A stretch of 34,132 nt of DNA from NCBI GenBank assembly GCA_024402475.1, contig JAKSTQ010000023.1, positions 1 to 34,132 on the forward strand, given 5' to 3'. The translations under genes were made by a program, and so were the position numbers. This document shows, one piece after another, positions 1 through 6,366 of the stretch (the stretch's first letter is position 1; every line of letters begins with the position of its first letter). The notes beneath the pieces were generated by a model that made no database searches, was not told where the DNA came from, and was given only the letters and a program-made list of their open reading frames with translations. This DNA comes from Treponema sp. GTDB taxonomy: Bacteria; Spirochaetota; Spirochaetia; Treponematales; Treponemataceae.

Positions 1-55
1 CTGTTTAAAGATATTATGTAGCATTTTTTGTGTCCACTAAGTTATACTAACTCTA

Positions 56-76
56 CTTAGGGCCTGCTGCCCTAAG
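56..76 (+). other. Small perfect hairpin upstream of RNA candidate
   Basis: A 7-bp stem (CTTAGGG at 56-62 with CCCTAAG at 70-76) has a 7-nt loop. It is followed by AACCC (77-81), which can pair with GGGTT (107-111) around a G/T-rich stretch. No T tract follows, so it does not look like a terminator. It may be the 5' part of the structured RNA at 134-350 or a separate element. Confidence 0.3.
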
Positions 77-133
77 AACCCGCCTGTGGTGTGTGAGAGG
101 TCTGTGGGGTTATTTCGTGTGGAGTGAGATTTT

Positions 134-350
134 ATGAATATGAAAATATCCCCGTACGGACGGTAAGAAGATGCAGTTATAAAAATACGGGAGGGAAGAA
201 AAAGGATTTCAGCAAGGCTCTGAGCACGGAAAAGATAGTTTCCTAGCCGTGCTCAGTGTCTAGCGACGGTACCTAGCGATGCTGAAAGACTTTTTCTGAC
301 CGGAAGTATTTTTATGTTTAGAAGTAATTCCCGTCCGTGAGGGGATTTTT
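134..350 (+). ncRNA. Candidate structured RNA with long nested hairpin
   Basis: The sequence folds into one long imperfect hairpin. The outer stem pairs 150-163 with 331-344, with one G.A mismatch and one G.U pair. The second stem pairs 179-188 with 306-315 (10 bp). The third pairs 197-204 with 290-297 and 207-214 with 280-287. The apical stem pairs 220-229 with 247-256 (10 bp). Internal loops are symmetric: GA opposite GA at 205-206/288-289, and GA opposite GA again at 195-196/298-299. These are tandem G.A mismatches on the + strand only, which favours a + strand RNA. The 3' side runs into a T tract (346-351, then 354-359), like an intrinsic terminator, meeting the coaE stop codon. I do not recognise the RNA class. 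No protein gene lies in 1-349; a 10-codon ORF at 134-166 after a GGAG is probably chance. Confidence 0.5.
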
Positions 351-988
351 TAGTTTTTTATAAAAACGATTTGTTTTCCTGATTTCTGGTACTCGCGTAA
401 CAGACTGCGCTGAACTGCAAAACGGTCAAGAATGCGCTTTGTGCTCAGGTGGTCTCTTTTTTTTGCACGGAAAAATCTTTTTATGATTCCTGCTTTGACA
501 AAAATAATTTTGGTGCACAGCTGTAAAAGGTCTGGTGTTTTGTACAGGACTGTTGCGTTAAAAATAATAGCAGGAATGTTTGGGTTATTTTCTTCTATAT
601 AAATTATCTTTTTTTGGATTGATTCTGTCAGGGCAGGGAAAACAATATTTTCCTGGCGGGCAAGCAGTACAGGATCTGAAAATACAAGCTGTCCGATTGC
701 CCTGCGGTTGAGTTTTCCGTCCGGTAAATAAAGTTCAATACCGCGTGCTTTTGCTTCCGGTTCAAAAACCTGTGCAATCTGCAATGAATGTTCTTCAATG
801 ACTGCATGGACTTCTTTGTCAAAATCAATTGCAATGCAGCCGCATTCTTCAAAAACAGAAGAAACAAAATTTTTACCGCCGGCCATTTTTCCTGTCAGGC
901 ATAGAACAGGAATTTTCTGGCTTTGGTCAGATTCAATTTGAGAAAGAATTTTTTTTACTTTGCGGAGAATCTGGCCGTGGCTTGCCAT
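350..988 (-). CDS. coaE: Dephospho-CoA kinase
   Basis: This would be the last enzyme of coenzyme A synthesis, phosphorylating the ribose 3'-OH of dephospho-CoA in the cytoplasm. The protein is 212 aa. The P-loop is GKMAGGKN at residues 33-40, a variant ending in Asn rather than Ser/Thr. The following FDKEVH and DGKLNRRAIGQLVFSD segments resemble the CoaE core (Asp after strand 2, then the Arg-rich CoA-binding region). An N-terminal extension of about 25 residues precedes the strand that normally opens CoaE. The start codon overlaps the polA stop (TAATG), so translation is probably coupled to polA. The stop codon lies in the T tract of the convergent RNA candidate. Family assignment is good, but the divergent P-loop lowers certainty slightly. 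Confidence 0.82.
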   Translation of the reverse strand: MASHGQILRKVKKILSQIESDQSQKIPVLCLTGKMAGGKNFVSSVFEECGCIAIDFDKEVHAVIEEHSLQIAQVFEPEAKARGIELYLPDGKLNRRAIGQLVFSDPVLLARQENIVFPALTESIQKKIIYIEENNPNIPAIIFNATVLYKTPDLLQLCTKIIFVKAGIIKRFFRAKKRDHLSTKRILDRFAVQRSLLREYQKSGKQIVFIKN

Positions 989-3840
989 TAATGGAATTCT
1001 CCCCAGTTCTTTCCGTATTCAACAGAAACGCGCAAAGGTACATTCAGCTTAACTGCATTTTCCATTGAATCTTTTACAATAGCAATTGTCTTTTCAATTG
1101 AATCCTTATTGTCCGGGCATTCAAAAATCAATTCATCGTGAACCTGCAGCAAAAGTTTTGCGCCTGTAGGATTTTTGGTAAGCGCGTCATTCACTTTGAT
1201 CATTGCAAGTTTTACAATGTCTGCTGCTGTTCCCTGAATAGGTGTGTTTACTGCAACGCGTTCTGCGGCGGCCTGTTCAATTTTGTTGCTGCTTGCAATT
1301 TCCGGAATGTAGCGGGAACGGCCAAGCAGTGTGCGGATTGATTTTTTTTCACGGACTTCATCGATGGTTTTATTGATGAACGACTGAACTCCGCTGTAAT
1401 TTGCAAAGTAACTGTTGATGAATTCCTGGGCCTGTGTTCTGCTTATTCCAAGCTGGGCACTTAATCTGAATGCACTCATTCCATAGATAACGCCAAAGTT
1501 GATTGTCTTTGCAAGGCGTCTCATGTCTGCAGTTACATCATCAATTCCAACTGAGTAAACAAGACTTGCTGTTGCTTTGTGAACGTCAATTCCTTTGTTG
1601 AATGCGTCGCACATCTGCTTGTCGCCGGAAAGGTGTGCCATTACTACAAGTTCAATCTGGGAATAGTCTGCAGAAATTAAAACTGTTCCAGGTTTTGCAG
1701 TAAAGGCGCTTCGGATGCGGCGGCCTGCTTCGTTGCGGACAGGAATATTCTGAAGGTTAGGATCCTTGCATGAAAGTCGTCCTGTTGCAGTTCCTGTCTG
1801 AACAAAGGTTGTGTGTATAAGTGAATCTTTGTCGCACAGCTTTTCAAGGGCCTGTGTGTAGGTTGATTTTAATTTTGAATATTCACGGAATTCAAGAATC
1901 TTTTTTGGTACTGCATGGTAAAGCGCAAGTTCTTCAAGAACGCTTGTGTCAGTTGAATAACCGGTTTTTGTTTTCTTTCCGGCTTTAAGACCCAGTTCAC
2001 TGAACAGAACTTCCTGCAGCTGCTTTGTAGATGCAATGTTGAATTCATGGCCTACAAGTTCATAGATTTCTTTTTCTGTTGACTCAATAAGGGTGCCAAG
2101 TTCACTGTCATAGTCACCAAGGGCTTTTGTATCAAGGTGAATTCCAGCAAGTTCCATTTCTGCAAGAATAAAAAGAACAGGAATTTCTGTTTCTTTGTAA
2201 AGCTTGTAAAGCCCGAATTTCTTAAGCCGGGATTCAAGTTCTGTAAAAAGTTCAAGAGCAATGCAGGCGCTTTCTATAGAAAAATCTGCGGCCTGCTGTG
2301 TGTCCAGGTCTTTGAAAGTCTGTTCTTTTTTTGTGATTATATCTTCTGCAGGAGTTTTAAGAACTGCAATGTAATTCTGGGCAAGAAGGTCAAGACTGTA
2401 GGGATTGCTTACTTTTGAATCATTGTCAATAAGGTAAGCAGCAATCATTGAATCTTCAAATTCACACCCCTGGTCAGAAAGGGCACAAAGCCCGTTGTTA
2501 CGCAGTGTTTTATAGGTGAATTTCCCGTCGTGGAAAATAATTTTTACGTCTTTGCATTTAAAAAGTTTTTCAATGCATTTAACTGTCTGTGTTAAATCAA
2601 GGCCTGTGTCAAACAGACAGTCACCGCTGCCAAATGCTGCATAGATGGAATTTTTGTTTGAGCCGTAGAGTGCAATTCCTAAAAGCTGACTGTCATATTT
2701 TTCAGGATCTTCTGTAAGAACGCTGATGCTGCACTGTGCCTTTGATTCAATTATTCCAGAAATAAATTTTTCAAGGTCCTGTATGCTTTGTGCGGCATTA
2801 ACTTCATATTTGCATTTATGAAGAGGAATGAATTTATCCTTTAACTTTTGTGCATCCTGCTGTGCCCGCTGGCTTTCTGTAAGGTTTTCTTCTTCTGGAA
2901 CAGCGGTCTTTGGTGTCGGAGTGTCACTTGCTGATACACTGGCAGTTTTTGCAGGAGAATTTGAATTTCCTGAAAGCTTGTCATAATATTTTGCACAGCT
3001 TGGAATTTCATATTCGTATAAAAGTTTTGCGGCGGCGCTGTAATTAAGTTCAAGTTCCGTAAAGTCTGTAATTTCGCTGCATGGAACATCGTATACAAGG
3101 CGGACAAGTTCCCGTGACTGGAAAGCACTGTCTTTGCCGTCGCGGATTTTTTGTCCGATGGCACCTTTGATTTCATCAGCGTGTTCATAGATTCCTTCAA
3201 GGTCTCCGTACTGTTCAATAAACTTGCAGGCAGTTTTTACTCCGCATCCTTTTACGCCTGGAATGTTGTCTGCAGTGTCTCCATACAAAGAAAGAAGGTC
3301 CAGCATTTTTTTTGGTTCAACGCCCCATTCTGCCTTAACGCCGTCTTCTCCTATAAGCTTCCATACATCAGCATGGTCGGGTTTGAGCATTTTTGTTGTT
3401 GGAGTAACAAGCTGCATAAGGTCTTTGTCACCAGAAAGAATACGGCACTGACGGCCTTCTTTTTCGCATTTTGCGGCAACTGTTGCAATGATGTCGTCTG
3501 CTTCGTATCCGTCACACTGAAGAACTGGAATGTTCATAGCCTTAAGGACTTCAATAATCCATGGAATTTGAGCATGCAGGTCTTCCGGTGTTTTAGGACG
3601 GTTCGCCTTGTAAAGAGGGTAGCGTTCATGACGGAAAGTTGGTGTAGTTGAATCCATCGCTGCTGCAATATATTTTGGTTTGTAATGGTCAAGAATTGAA
3701 TAGAGGTTTCTGAAAAATCCAAAGAGTGCACTTACATTGCGGCCCTTTGAATCAGTAAGCGGACGGGAAATAAAAGCATAATAGCATCTGTAAATCAGTC
3801 CGTAAGAATCAATAATATAAACGGTTTCTTTATCACTCAT
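988..3840 (-). CDS. polA: DNA polymerase I, proofreading site degenerate
   Basis: Family A polymerase for gap filling and Okazaki fragment repair, 950 aa from the ATG chosen here. The N-terminal 5'-nuclease domain (about 1-290) has the IDSYGLIYRCYYAF start, GYEADD and SGDKDLMQ motifs and the helix-hairpin-helix GVKGCGVKTA. The polymerase domain has TGRLSCKDPNLQNIP, motif A DYSQIE (Asp725), motif B RRLAKTINFGVIYG and motif C VHDE (Asp902), all intact. In the middle 3'-5' exonuclease domain the expected D-x-E is replaced (around SISVLTED), and the usual Exo II and Exo III aspartates are not evident, so proofreading is probably lost. An upstream GTG (3882) is in frame, but the ATG at 3840 gives a normal N-terminus and sits 7 nt after a TATAAT. 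Confidence 0.95.
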   Translation of the reverse strand: MSDKETVYIIDSYGLIYRCYYAFISRPLTDSKGRNVSALFGFFRNLYSILDHYKPKYIAAAMDSTTPTFRHERYPLYKANRPKTPEDLHAQIPWIIEVLKAMNIPVLQCDGYEADDIIATVAAKCEKEGRQCRILSGDKDLMQLVTPTTKMLKPDHADVWKLIGEDGVKAEWGVEPKKMLDLLSLYGDTADNIPGVKGCGVKTACKFIEQYGDLEGIYEHADEIKGAIGQKIRDGKDSAFQSRELVRLVYDVPCSEITDFTELELNYSAAAKLLYEYEIPSCAKYYDKLSGNSNSPAKTASVSASDTPTPKTAVPEEENLTESQRAQQDAQKLKDKFIPLHKCKYEVNAAQSIQDLEKFISGIIESKAQCSISVLTEDPEKYDSQLLGIALYGSNKNSIYAAFGSGDCLFDTGLDLTQTVKCIEKLFKCKDVKIIFHDGKFTYKTLRNNGLCALSDQGCEFEDSMIAAYLIDNDSKVSNPYSLDLLAQNYIAVLKTPAEDIITKKEQTFKDLDTQQAADFSIESACIALELFTELESRLKKFGLYKLYKETEIPVLFILAEMELAGIHLDTKALGDYDSELGTLIESTEKEIYELVGHEFNIASTKQLQEVLFSELGLKAGKKTKTGYSTDTSVLEELALYHAVPKKILEFREYSKLKSTYTQALEKLCDKDSLIHTTFVQTGTATGRLSCKDPNLQNIPVRNEAGRRIRSAFTAKPGTVLISADYSQIELVVMAHLSGDKQMCDAFNKGIDVHKATASLVYSVGIDDVTADMRRLAKTINFGVIYGMSAFRLSAQLGISRTQAQEFINSYFANYSGVQSFINKTIDEVREKKSIRTLLGRSRYIPEIASSNKIEQAAAERVAVNTPIQGTAADIVKLAMIKVNDALTKNPTGAKLLLQVHDELIFECPDNKDSIEKTIAIVKDSMENAVKLNVPLRVSVEYGKNWGEFH

Positions 3841-3847
3841 ATAATAA

Positions 3848-3876
3848 ATTATAGAAGAATTTATGCTGCTCGGCAA
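3848..3876 (-). promoter_or_regulatory. polA promoter, probably leaderless
   Basis: On the minus strand TTGCCG (3871-3876) is separated by 17 bp from TATAAT (3848-3853). The predicted start site falls at or 1-2 nt before the polA ATG (3838-3840). No Shine-Dalgarno sequence is present, which fits a leaderless mRNA. The -35 box lies at the edge of the porin relic. Confidence 0.5.
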
Positions 3877-3986
3877 TGGCACTGGTTCTAGTTTGAACCT
3901 GTTGTACAGCCCTCACAAAGTCAGTTTTGTCTGATTGCGTGATAAAGTACAAAAACCTCTCTGAGTAATCAGAGAGGTTTTTTTGC
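3873..3986 (+). pseudogene. Relic: 3' end of a porin gene plus its terminator
   Basis: This stretch matches the last codons and 3' untranslated region of porin 1 (about 5347-5460). Shared features are an aatgg..actggttcta end (Trp-Phe-stop, here TAG), tttgaac, tcacaaa.tcagttt, ttgcgtgataaagt, and an identical terminator hairpin. The rest of the gene is gone and polA lies directly upstream. The simplest reading is that a third porin copy once stood here in the same orientation as porin 1 and was deleted, leaving the tail. Identity is visibly lower than between the living copies but clear over about 110 bp. Confidence 0.8.
3955..3984 (+). terminator. Intrinsic terminator in porin relic
   Basis: A 10-bp stem (ACCTCTCTGA / TCAGAGAGGT) with GTAA tetraloop is followed by seven T. 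It is identical to the porin 1 terminator stem. An A run on the other side means it could also act on the minus strand, but no transcript entering from that side is known. Confidence 0.85.
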
Positions 3987-4099
3987 TGTAATATTTGTCA
4001 GAATGTGATTTTTCTGTTTAAGTATATTTCTGGCCGCAATTAAAGAATAAATCAATTCAACTGAATTTTGTTACAGAAAAACAGCGGATAAAGGCTTTT

Positions 4100-4186
4100 T
4101 TTTACAAATTCTTTTTTCTTAAAAAAAAGAATTTTTGGACCCTGGAATGTCCTTAAAGCCTTGATAAATAAGGCTTTAGGCGGTTT
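4100..4186. other. Two AT-rich hairpins before the porin 1 promoter
   Basis: The spacer between relic and promoter holds one inverted repeat of about 11 bp (AAATTCTTTTT, then its complement by about 4136) and one 9-bp repeat, TAAAGCCTT (4154-4162) with AAGGCTTTA (4170-4178). Neither is followed by a proper T tract. AAGGCTTT also occurs near 4090. No gene is seen from 3985 to 4228. The hairpins may be remnants of an older terminator or a protein-binding region; the function is unknown. Confidence 0.35.
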
Positions 4187-4257
4187 TAAAATCAAAAAAA
4201 AATGATAAAAAATAAAAATAAAAAAAACTTGACAATATTGATTTTCGATAATAGACT
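4187..4257 (+). promoter_or_regulatory. Strong housekeeping promoter with A-tract upstream element
   Basis: TTGACA (4229-4234) is followed by a 17-bp spacer and TAGACT (4252-4257). Long A runs at about 4192-4227 resemble an UP element. The predicted start is near 4264, just before a 6-bp stem with ATAA loop (4266-4281) that could protect the 5' end of the mRNA. The position fits a very strongly expressed porin. It lies outside the 77-bp inverted repeat that begins at 4293, so it would stay put if the porin cassette inverted. Confidence 0.8.
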
Positions 4258-4292
4258 TTATCTAAACAGTCATAAGACTGTATAAAAAATAA

Positions 4293-4369
4293 GGAGGTTT
4301 TTTCTAAATGAAAAAAATCGTAGGAACAATCGCAGCAATGGCATTGGTTGCATCTGCTGCATTTGCTGA
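4293..4369. repeat. Left arm of 77-bp perfect inverted repeat
   Basis: This stretch runs from the GGAGG Shine-Dalgarno through the codons of the porin 1 signal peptide. It is identical, in inverted orientation, to 7391-7467 at the start of porin 2. It contains a dyad, TTTTTTC-TAAAT-GAAAAAA (4298-4316), centred on the start codon, which is a candidate recombination site. High similarity continues into the genes beyond the perfect 77 bp. Confidence 0.9.
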
Positions 4370-5363
4370 CGCAGGTATTGGAGCATGGGGCCGTGGTATT
4401 TGGGCACCTATCGCTGGAAACGGATCAAATGTAACAACATTCGAAGCTGCTTCATGGGGACCAGAATCATCTAACATTCGTACTGGTATCACAATTCACG
4501 GTGATTCAGAAAACATCGGTTTCGCAATCGATATGAACGCTGATGGTTTTGCACCTGGAATCGGCGATACAGCATTCATCTGGGCTAAACCATGGTCATG
4601 GTTGTACGTTGCTATTGGTAAGGTACAGGACAATGCTGCTCGTGGTGACGGATGCTTCGGACAGTTCGGTTGGTGGCGTCAGTGCAACGACGGTTGGGCA
4701 GGATCAAAAGGATACGGAATGGCTGGTGAAGACCTCACATTCGTACGTTTCGGTAATGGTGCTGGTTCACAGGCTAAAGGTGCTATCGTAAAAGTAACAC
4801 CTATCGATGGTCTCTGGATCGAAGCTGCTCTCAACCTTGGTGATTCTACACTCGATACAGCTGAAAACGTTTACAAAAACGGTCAGTATGGTGCTGGTTA
4901 CGATATCAAAGGTATCGGTCACATCCGTGCACAGTACATTGGTTCAGCAAACGCTATCAATGCTGCATTCGACCTCAAAGCAGTTGAAAACCTTACTTTG
5001 ACAGTTGGTGCTAAAATTGGTCTCACATCTGGTGCTTCTACAACAGTTGCTGCATACGCTAGCTACAAAGTAGCAATGGTAACAATCCATGCATTGTTCA
5101 ACGGAACAATCGCTACTAACACATTCGGTTTCGAAATTGCTGCTGGTGCTGATGTTGACCTCGGAAATGGTGTTGGTGTAAATGCTGACGTTCGTTTCTA
5201 CAACACAGGTGCAACAGGTGATAAGGGTGCTGTATCATTCATGGCTGGAGTTGCTAAAGGCTTCTCTAACGGTTTGATCGGTGTAGCATTCGAAGGAATC
5301 ATCCTCAGCAACACAAACGATTTCTACTGGTCAGTTCCTGTAAGAATGGAATACTGGTTCTAA
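4308..5363 (+). CDS. Major outer-membrane porin-like protein 1
   Basis: A 351-aa exported protein with a signal peptide (residues 1-20, cleavage after AFA) and a C-terminal Tyr-Trp-Phe, the usual final-strand signature for outer-membrane beta-barrel assembly. The body alternates short amphipathic strands and Gly/Asn/Asp turns, as in a porin. A consensus Shine-Dalgarno GGAGG stands 10 nt before the ATG, and codon choice is strongly biased (GCT, GGT, AAC, TTC, CGT), indicating high expression. It is nearly identical to porin 2 apart from short segments near residues 83-85, 125-133 and 175-185. An own promoter precedes it and a terminator follows. The substrate is unknown. It resembles a Treponema family that I cannot name. 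Confidence 0.85.
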   Translation: MKKIVGTIAAMALVASAAFADAGIGAWGRGIWAPIAGNGSNVTTFEAASWGPESSNIRTGITIHGDSENIGFAIDMNADGFAPGIGDTAFIWAKPWSWLYVAIGKVQDNAARGDGCFGQFGWWRQCNDGWAGSKGYGMAGEDLTFVRFGNGAGSQAKGAIVKVTPIDGLWIEAALNLGDSTLDTAENVYKNGQYGAGYDIKGIGHIRAQYIGSANAINAAFDLKAVENLTLTVGAKIGLTSGASTTVAAYASYKVAMVTIHALFNGTIATNTFGFEIAAGADVDLGNGVGVNADVRFYNTGATGDKGAVSFMAGVAKGFSNGLIGVAFEGIILSNTNDFYWSVPVRMEYWF

Positions 5364-5427
5364 TTTGAACTTGCTAATGCAACTGTCACAAAATCAGTTT
5401 AATCTGGTTGCGTGATAAAGTGCAAAA

Positions 5428-5459
5428 ACCTCTCTGAGTAATCAGAGAGGTTTTTTTTT
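5428..5459 (+). terminator. Porin 1 terminator
   Basis: A 10-bp stem (5428-5437 / 5442-5451) with GTAA loop and nine T. It ends the monocistronic porin 1 transcript. The sequence from the stop codon to the hairpin is conserved in the relic and, apart from the stem itself, in porin 2. Confidence 0.9.
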
Positions 5460-5619
5460 GTTTGAAAAAAATTAATAAATTTTTGAAGTTTATCGCTGAT
5501 AATTTATAAAATTTTCGTTCAAATAAATTATTTTTATACCTTTTTTTCAAGCATTTTTCATGAAAATTCCTGTTGCAGATAAAAATGCAGATATAAATAG
5601 TTTATTATAGTATCATAAA

Positions 5620-6219
5620 TTACGATATATGCTCGTTAATAAAGCAGTTCAATGTATTGCGTGTAACATTTAGATTCCTGGCAATAGTTGCTTTGGGAAT
5701 CTGAAGTGTCATTAATTCAGTTATGATATCTTCGTAACCTGTCAGTTTTCTTTTATTATTTTTCTTGCCCACAGGATGACCTAAGACGACTCCGTCCTTT
5801 TTTTTCTTTTGTAAGGCCTCTTTTGTACGCTGACTGATTAGATTCCGTTCAATTTCCGCACTTAAACCAAAAGCAAATGCAAGAACTTTACTCTGAATGT
5901 TATCTCCCAGTTCATAGCCATCCTTTACAGTATAAAGTCTGACACCTATATCCATGCATTTTTCAAGTATCCTCATAATCATAAAGAGACTTCTGCCAAG
6001 ACGGCTTAGTTCACTTGTGATTAATACATCATCTCTTTTTAATTTTTCCAGAAGATGACCTAATTTTCTTTTGGACGGATCTTTTGTTCCACTTATTCCT
6101 TCATCATCGATATACTCATCGACAATTAAGCCTTTTCTTAAACAAAGATTTTCAATACCAAGCCTTTGATTAGCACCATCCTGTTTGTCTGTCGAAACTC
6201 TAATATAAGCATATGTCAT
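5620..6219 (-). CDS. Mpi-like serine DNA invertase
   Basis: A 199-aa serine site-specific recombinase. The N-terminal catalytic domain has YIRVST with Ser9 as nucleophile, the DEGISGTK segment, ELSRLGRSL with the catalytic Arg, and the long E-helix region SKVLAFAFGLSAEIERNLISQRTKEAL. The C-terminal 45 residues form a helix-turn-helix (KATIARNLNVTRNTLNCFI). The length and the AFGLSAEIERNLISQRT stretch resemble the Mpi family of global promoter invertases in Bacteroides; this is from memory. It sits between two inverted porin genes, so they are its likely substrate. The start has no Shine-Dalgarno, so expression is probably weak. An ordinary resolvase left by a mobile element is the main alternative; no other mobile-element gene is nearby. 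Confidence 0.9.
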   Translation of the reverse strand: MTYAYIRVSTDKQDGANQRLGIENLCLRKGLIVDEYIDDEGISGTKDPSKRKLGHLLEKLKRDDVLITSELSRLGRSLFMIMRILEKCMDIGVRLYTVKDGYELGDNIQSKVLAFAFGLSAEIERNLISQRTKEALQKKKKDGVVLGHPVGKKNNKRKLTGYEDIITELMTLQIPKATIARNLNVTRNTLNCFINEHIS

Positions 6220-6235
6220 AGTTTTAATATTAATA

Positions 6236-6241
6236 ATTATA
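6236..6241 (-). promoter_or_regulatory. -10 box of invertase gene
   Basis: TATAAT on the minus strand, 16 nt before the invertase ATG, with no good -35 hexamer 17 bp upstream. The predicted leader is about 10 nt without a Shine-Dalgarno, suggesting weak expression. Confidence 0.4.
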
Positions 6242-6274
6242 CGAAAGTTTGTATGTTAAATATTATGTTTAAAT

Positions 6275-6310
6275 AAAAAAAACACTCAAACCGATATGGT
6301 TTGAGTGTTT
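6275..6310 (-). terminator. Porin 2 terminator
   Basis: A perfect 12-bp stem (6281-6292 / 6298-6309) with GATAT loop. On the minus strand it is followed by a T run (A run at 6275-6282). It separates porin 2 from the invertase gene. The stem sequence is unrelated to the porin 1 terminator, although the sequence between stop codon and hairpin is homologous. Confidence 0.9.
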
Positions 6311-6366
6311 TGCACTTTGGTATGTAACCAGATTAAACCAGCATTATACCAGTTGCATAAGGTTGA

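Noticed and set aside
84..130. G-quadruplex in the G/T-rich stretch
   Set aside because: Mostly two-base G runs with uneven spacing; too weak to claim.
134..166. Ten-codon ORF with GGAG upstream inside the RNA candidate (possible leader peptide)
   Set aside because: No gene follows on the same strand that it could control; it overlaps the outer stem of the hairpin and is likely chance.
3841..3882. GTG-started N-terminal extension of PolA
   Set aside because: The 14 extra codons run over the -10/-35 region and porin relic, and normal PolA begins at the ATG at 3840.
4304..4492. Long antisense ORFs over both porin 5' ends (identical on the two copies)
   Set aside because: They are shadows produced by strongly biased codons in the porins, without ribosome sites.
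5620..6219. Invertase as part of an insertion sequence or integrated element
   Set aside because: No terminal repeats, transposase or other mobile genes were seen; the position between inverted porins explains it better.
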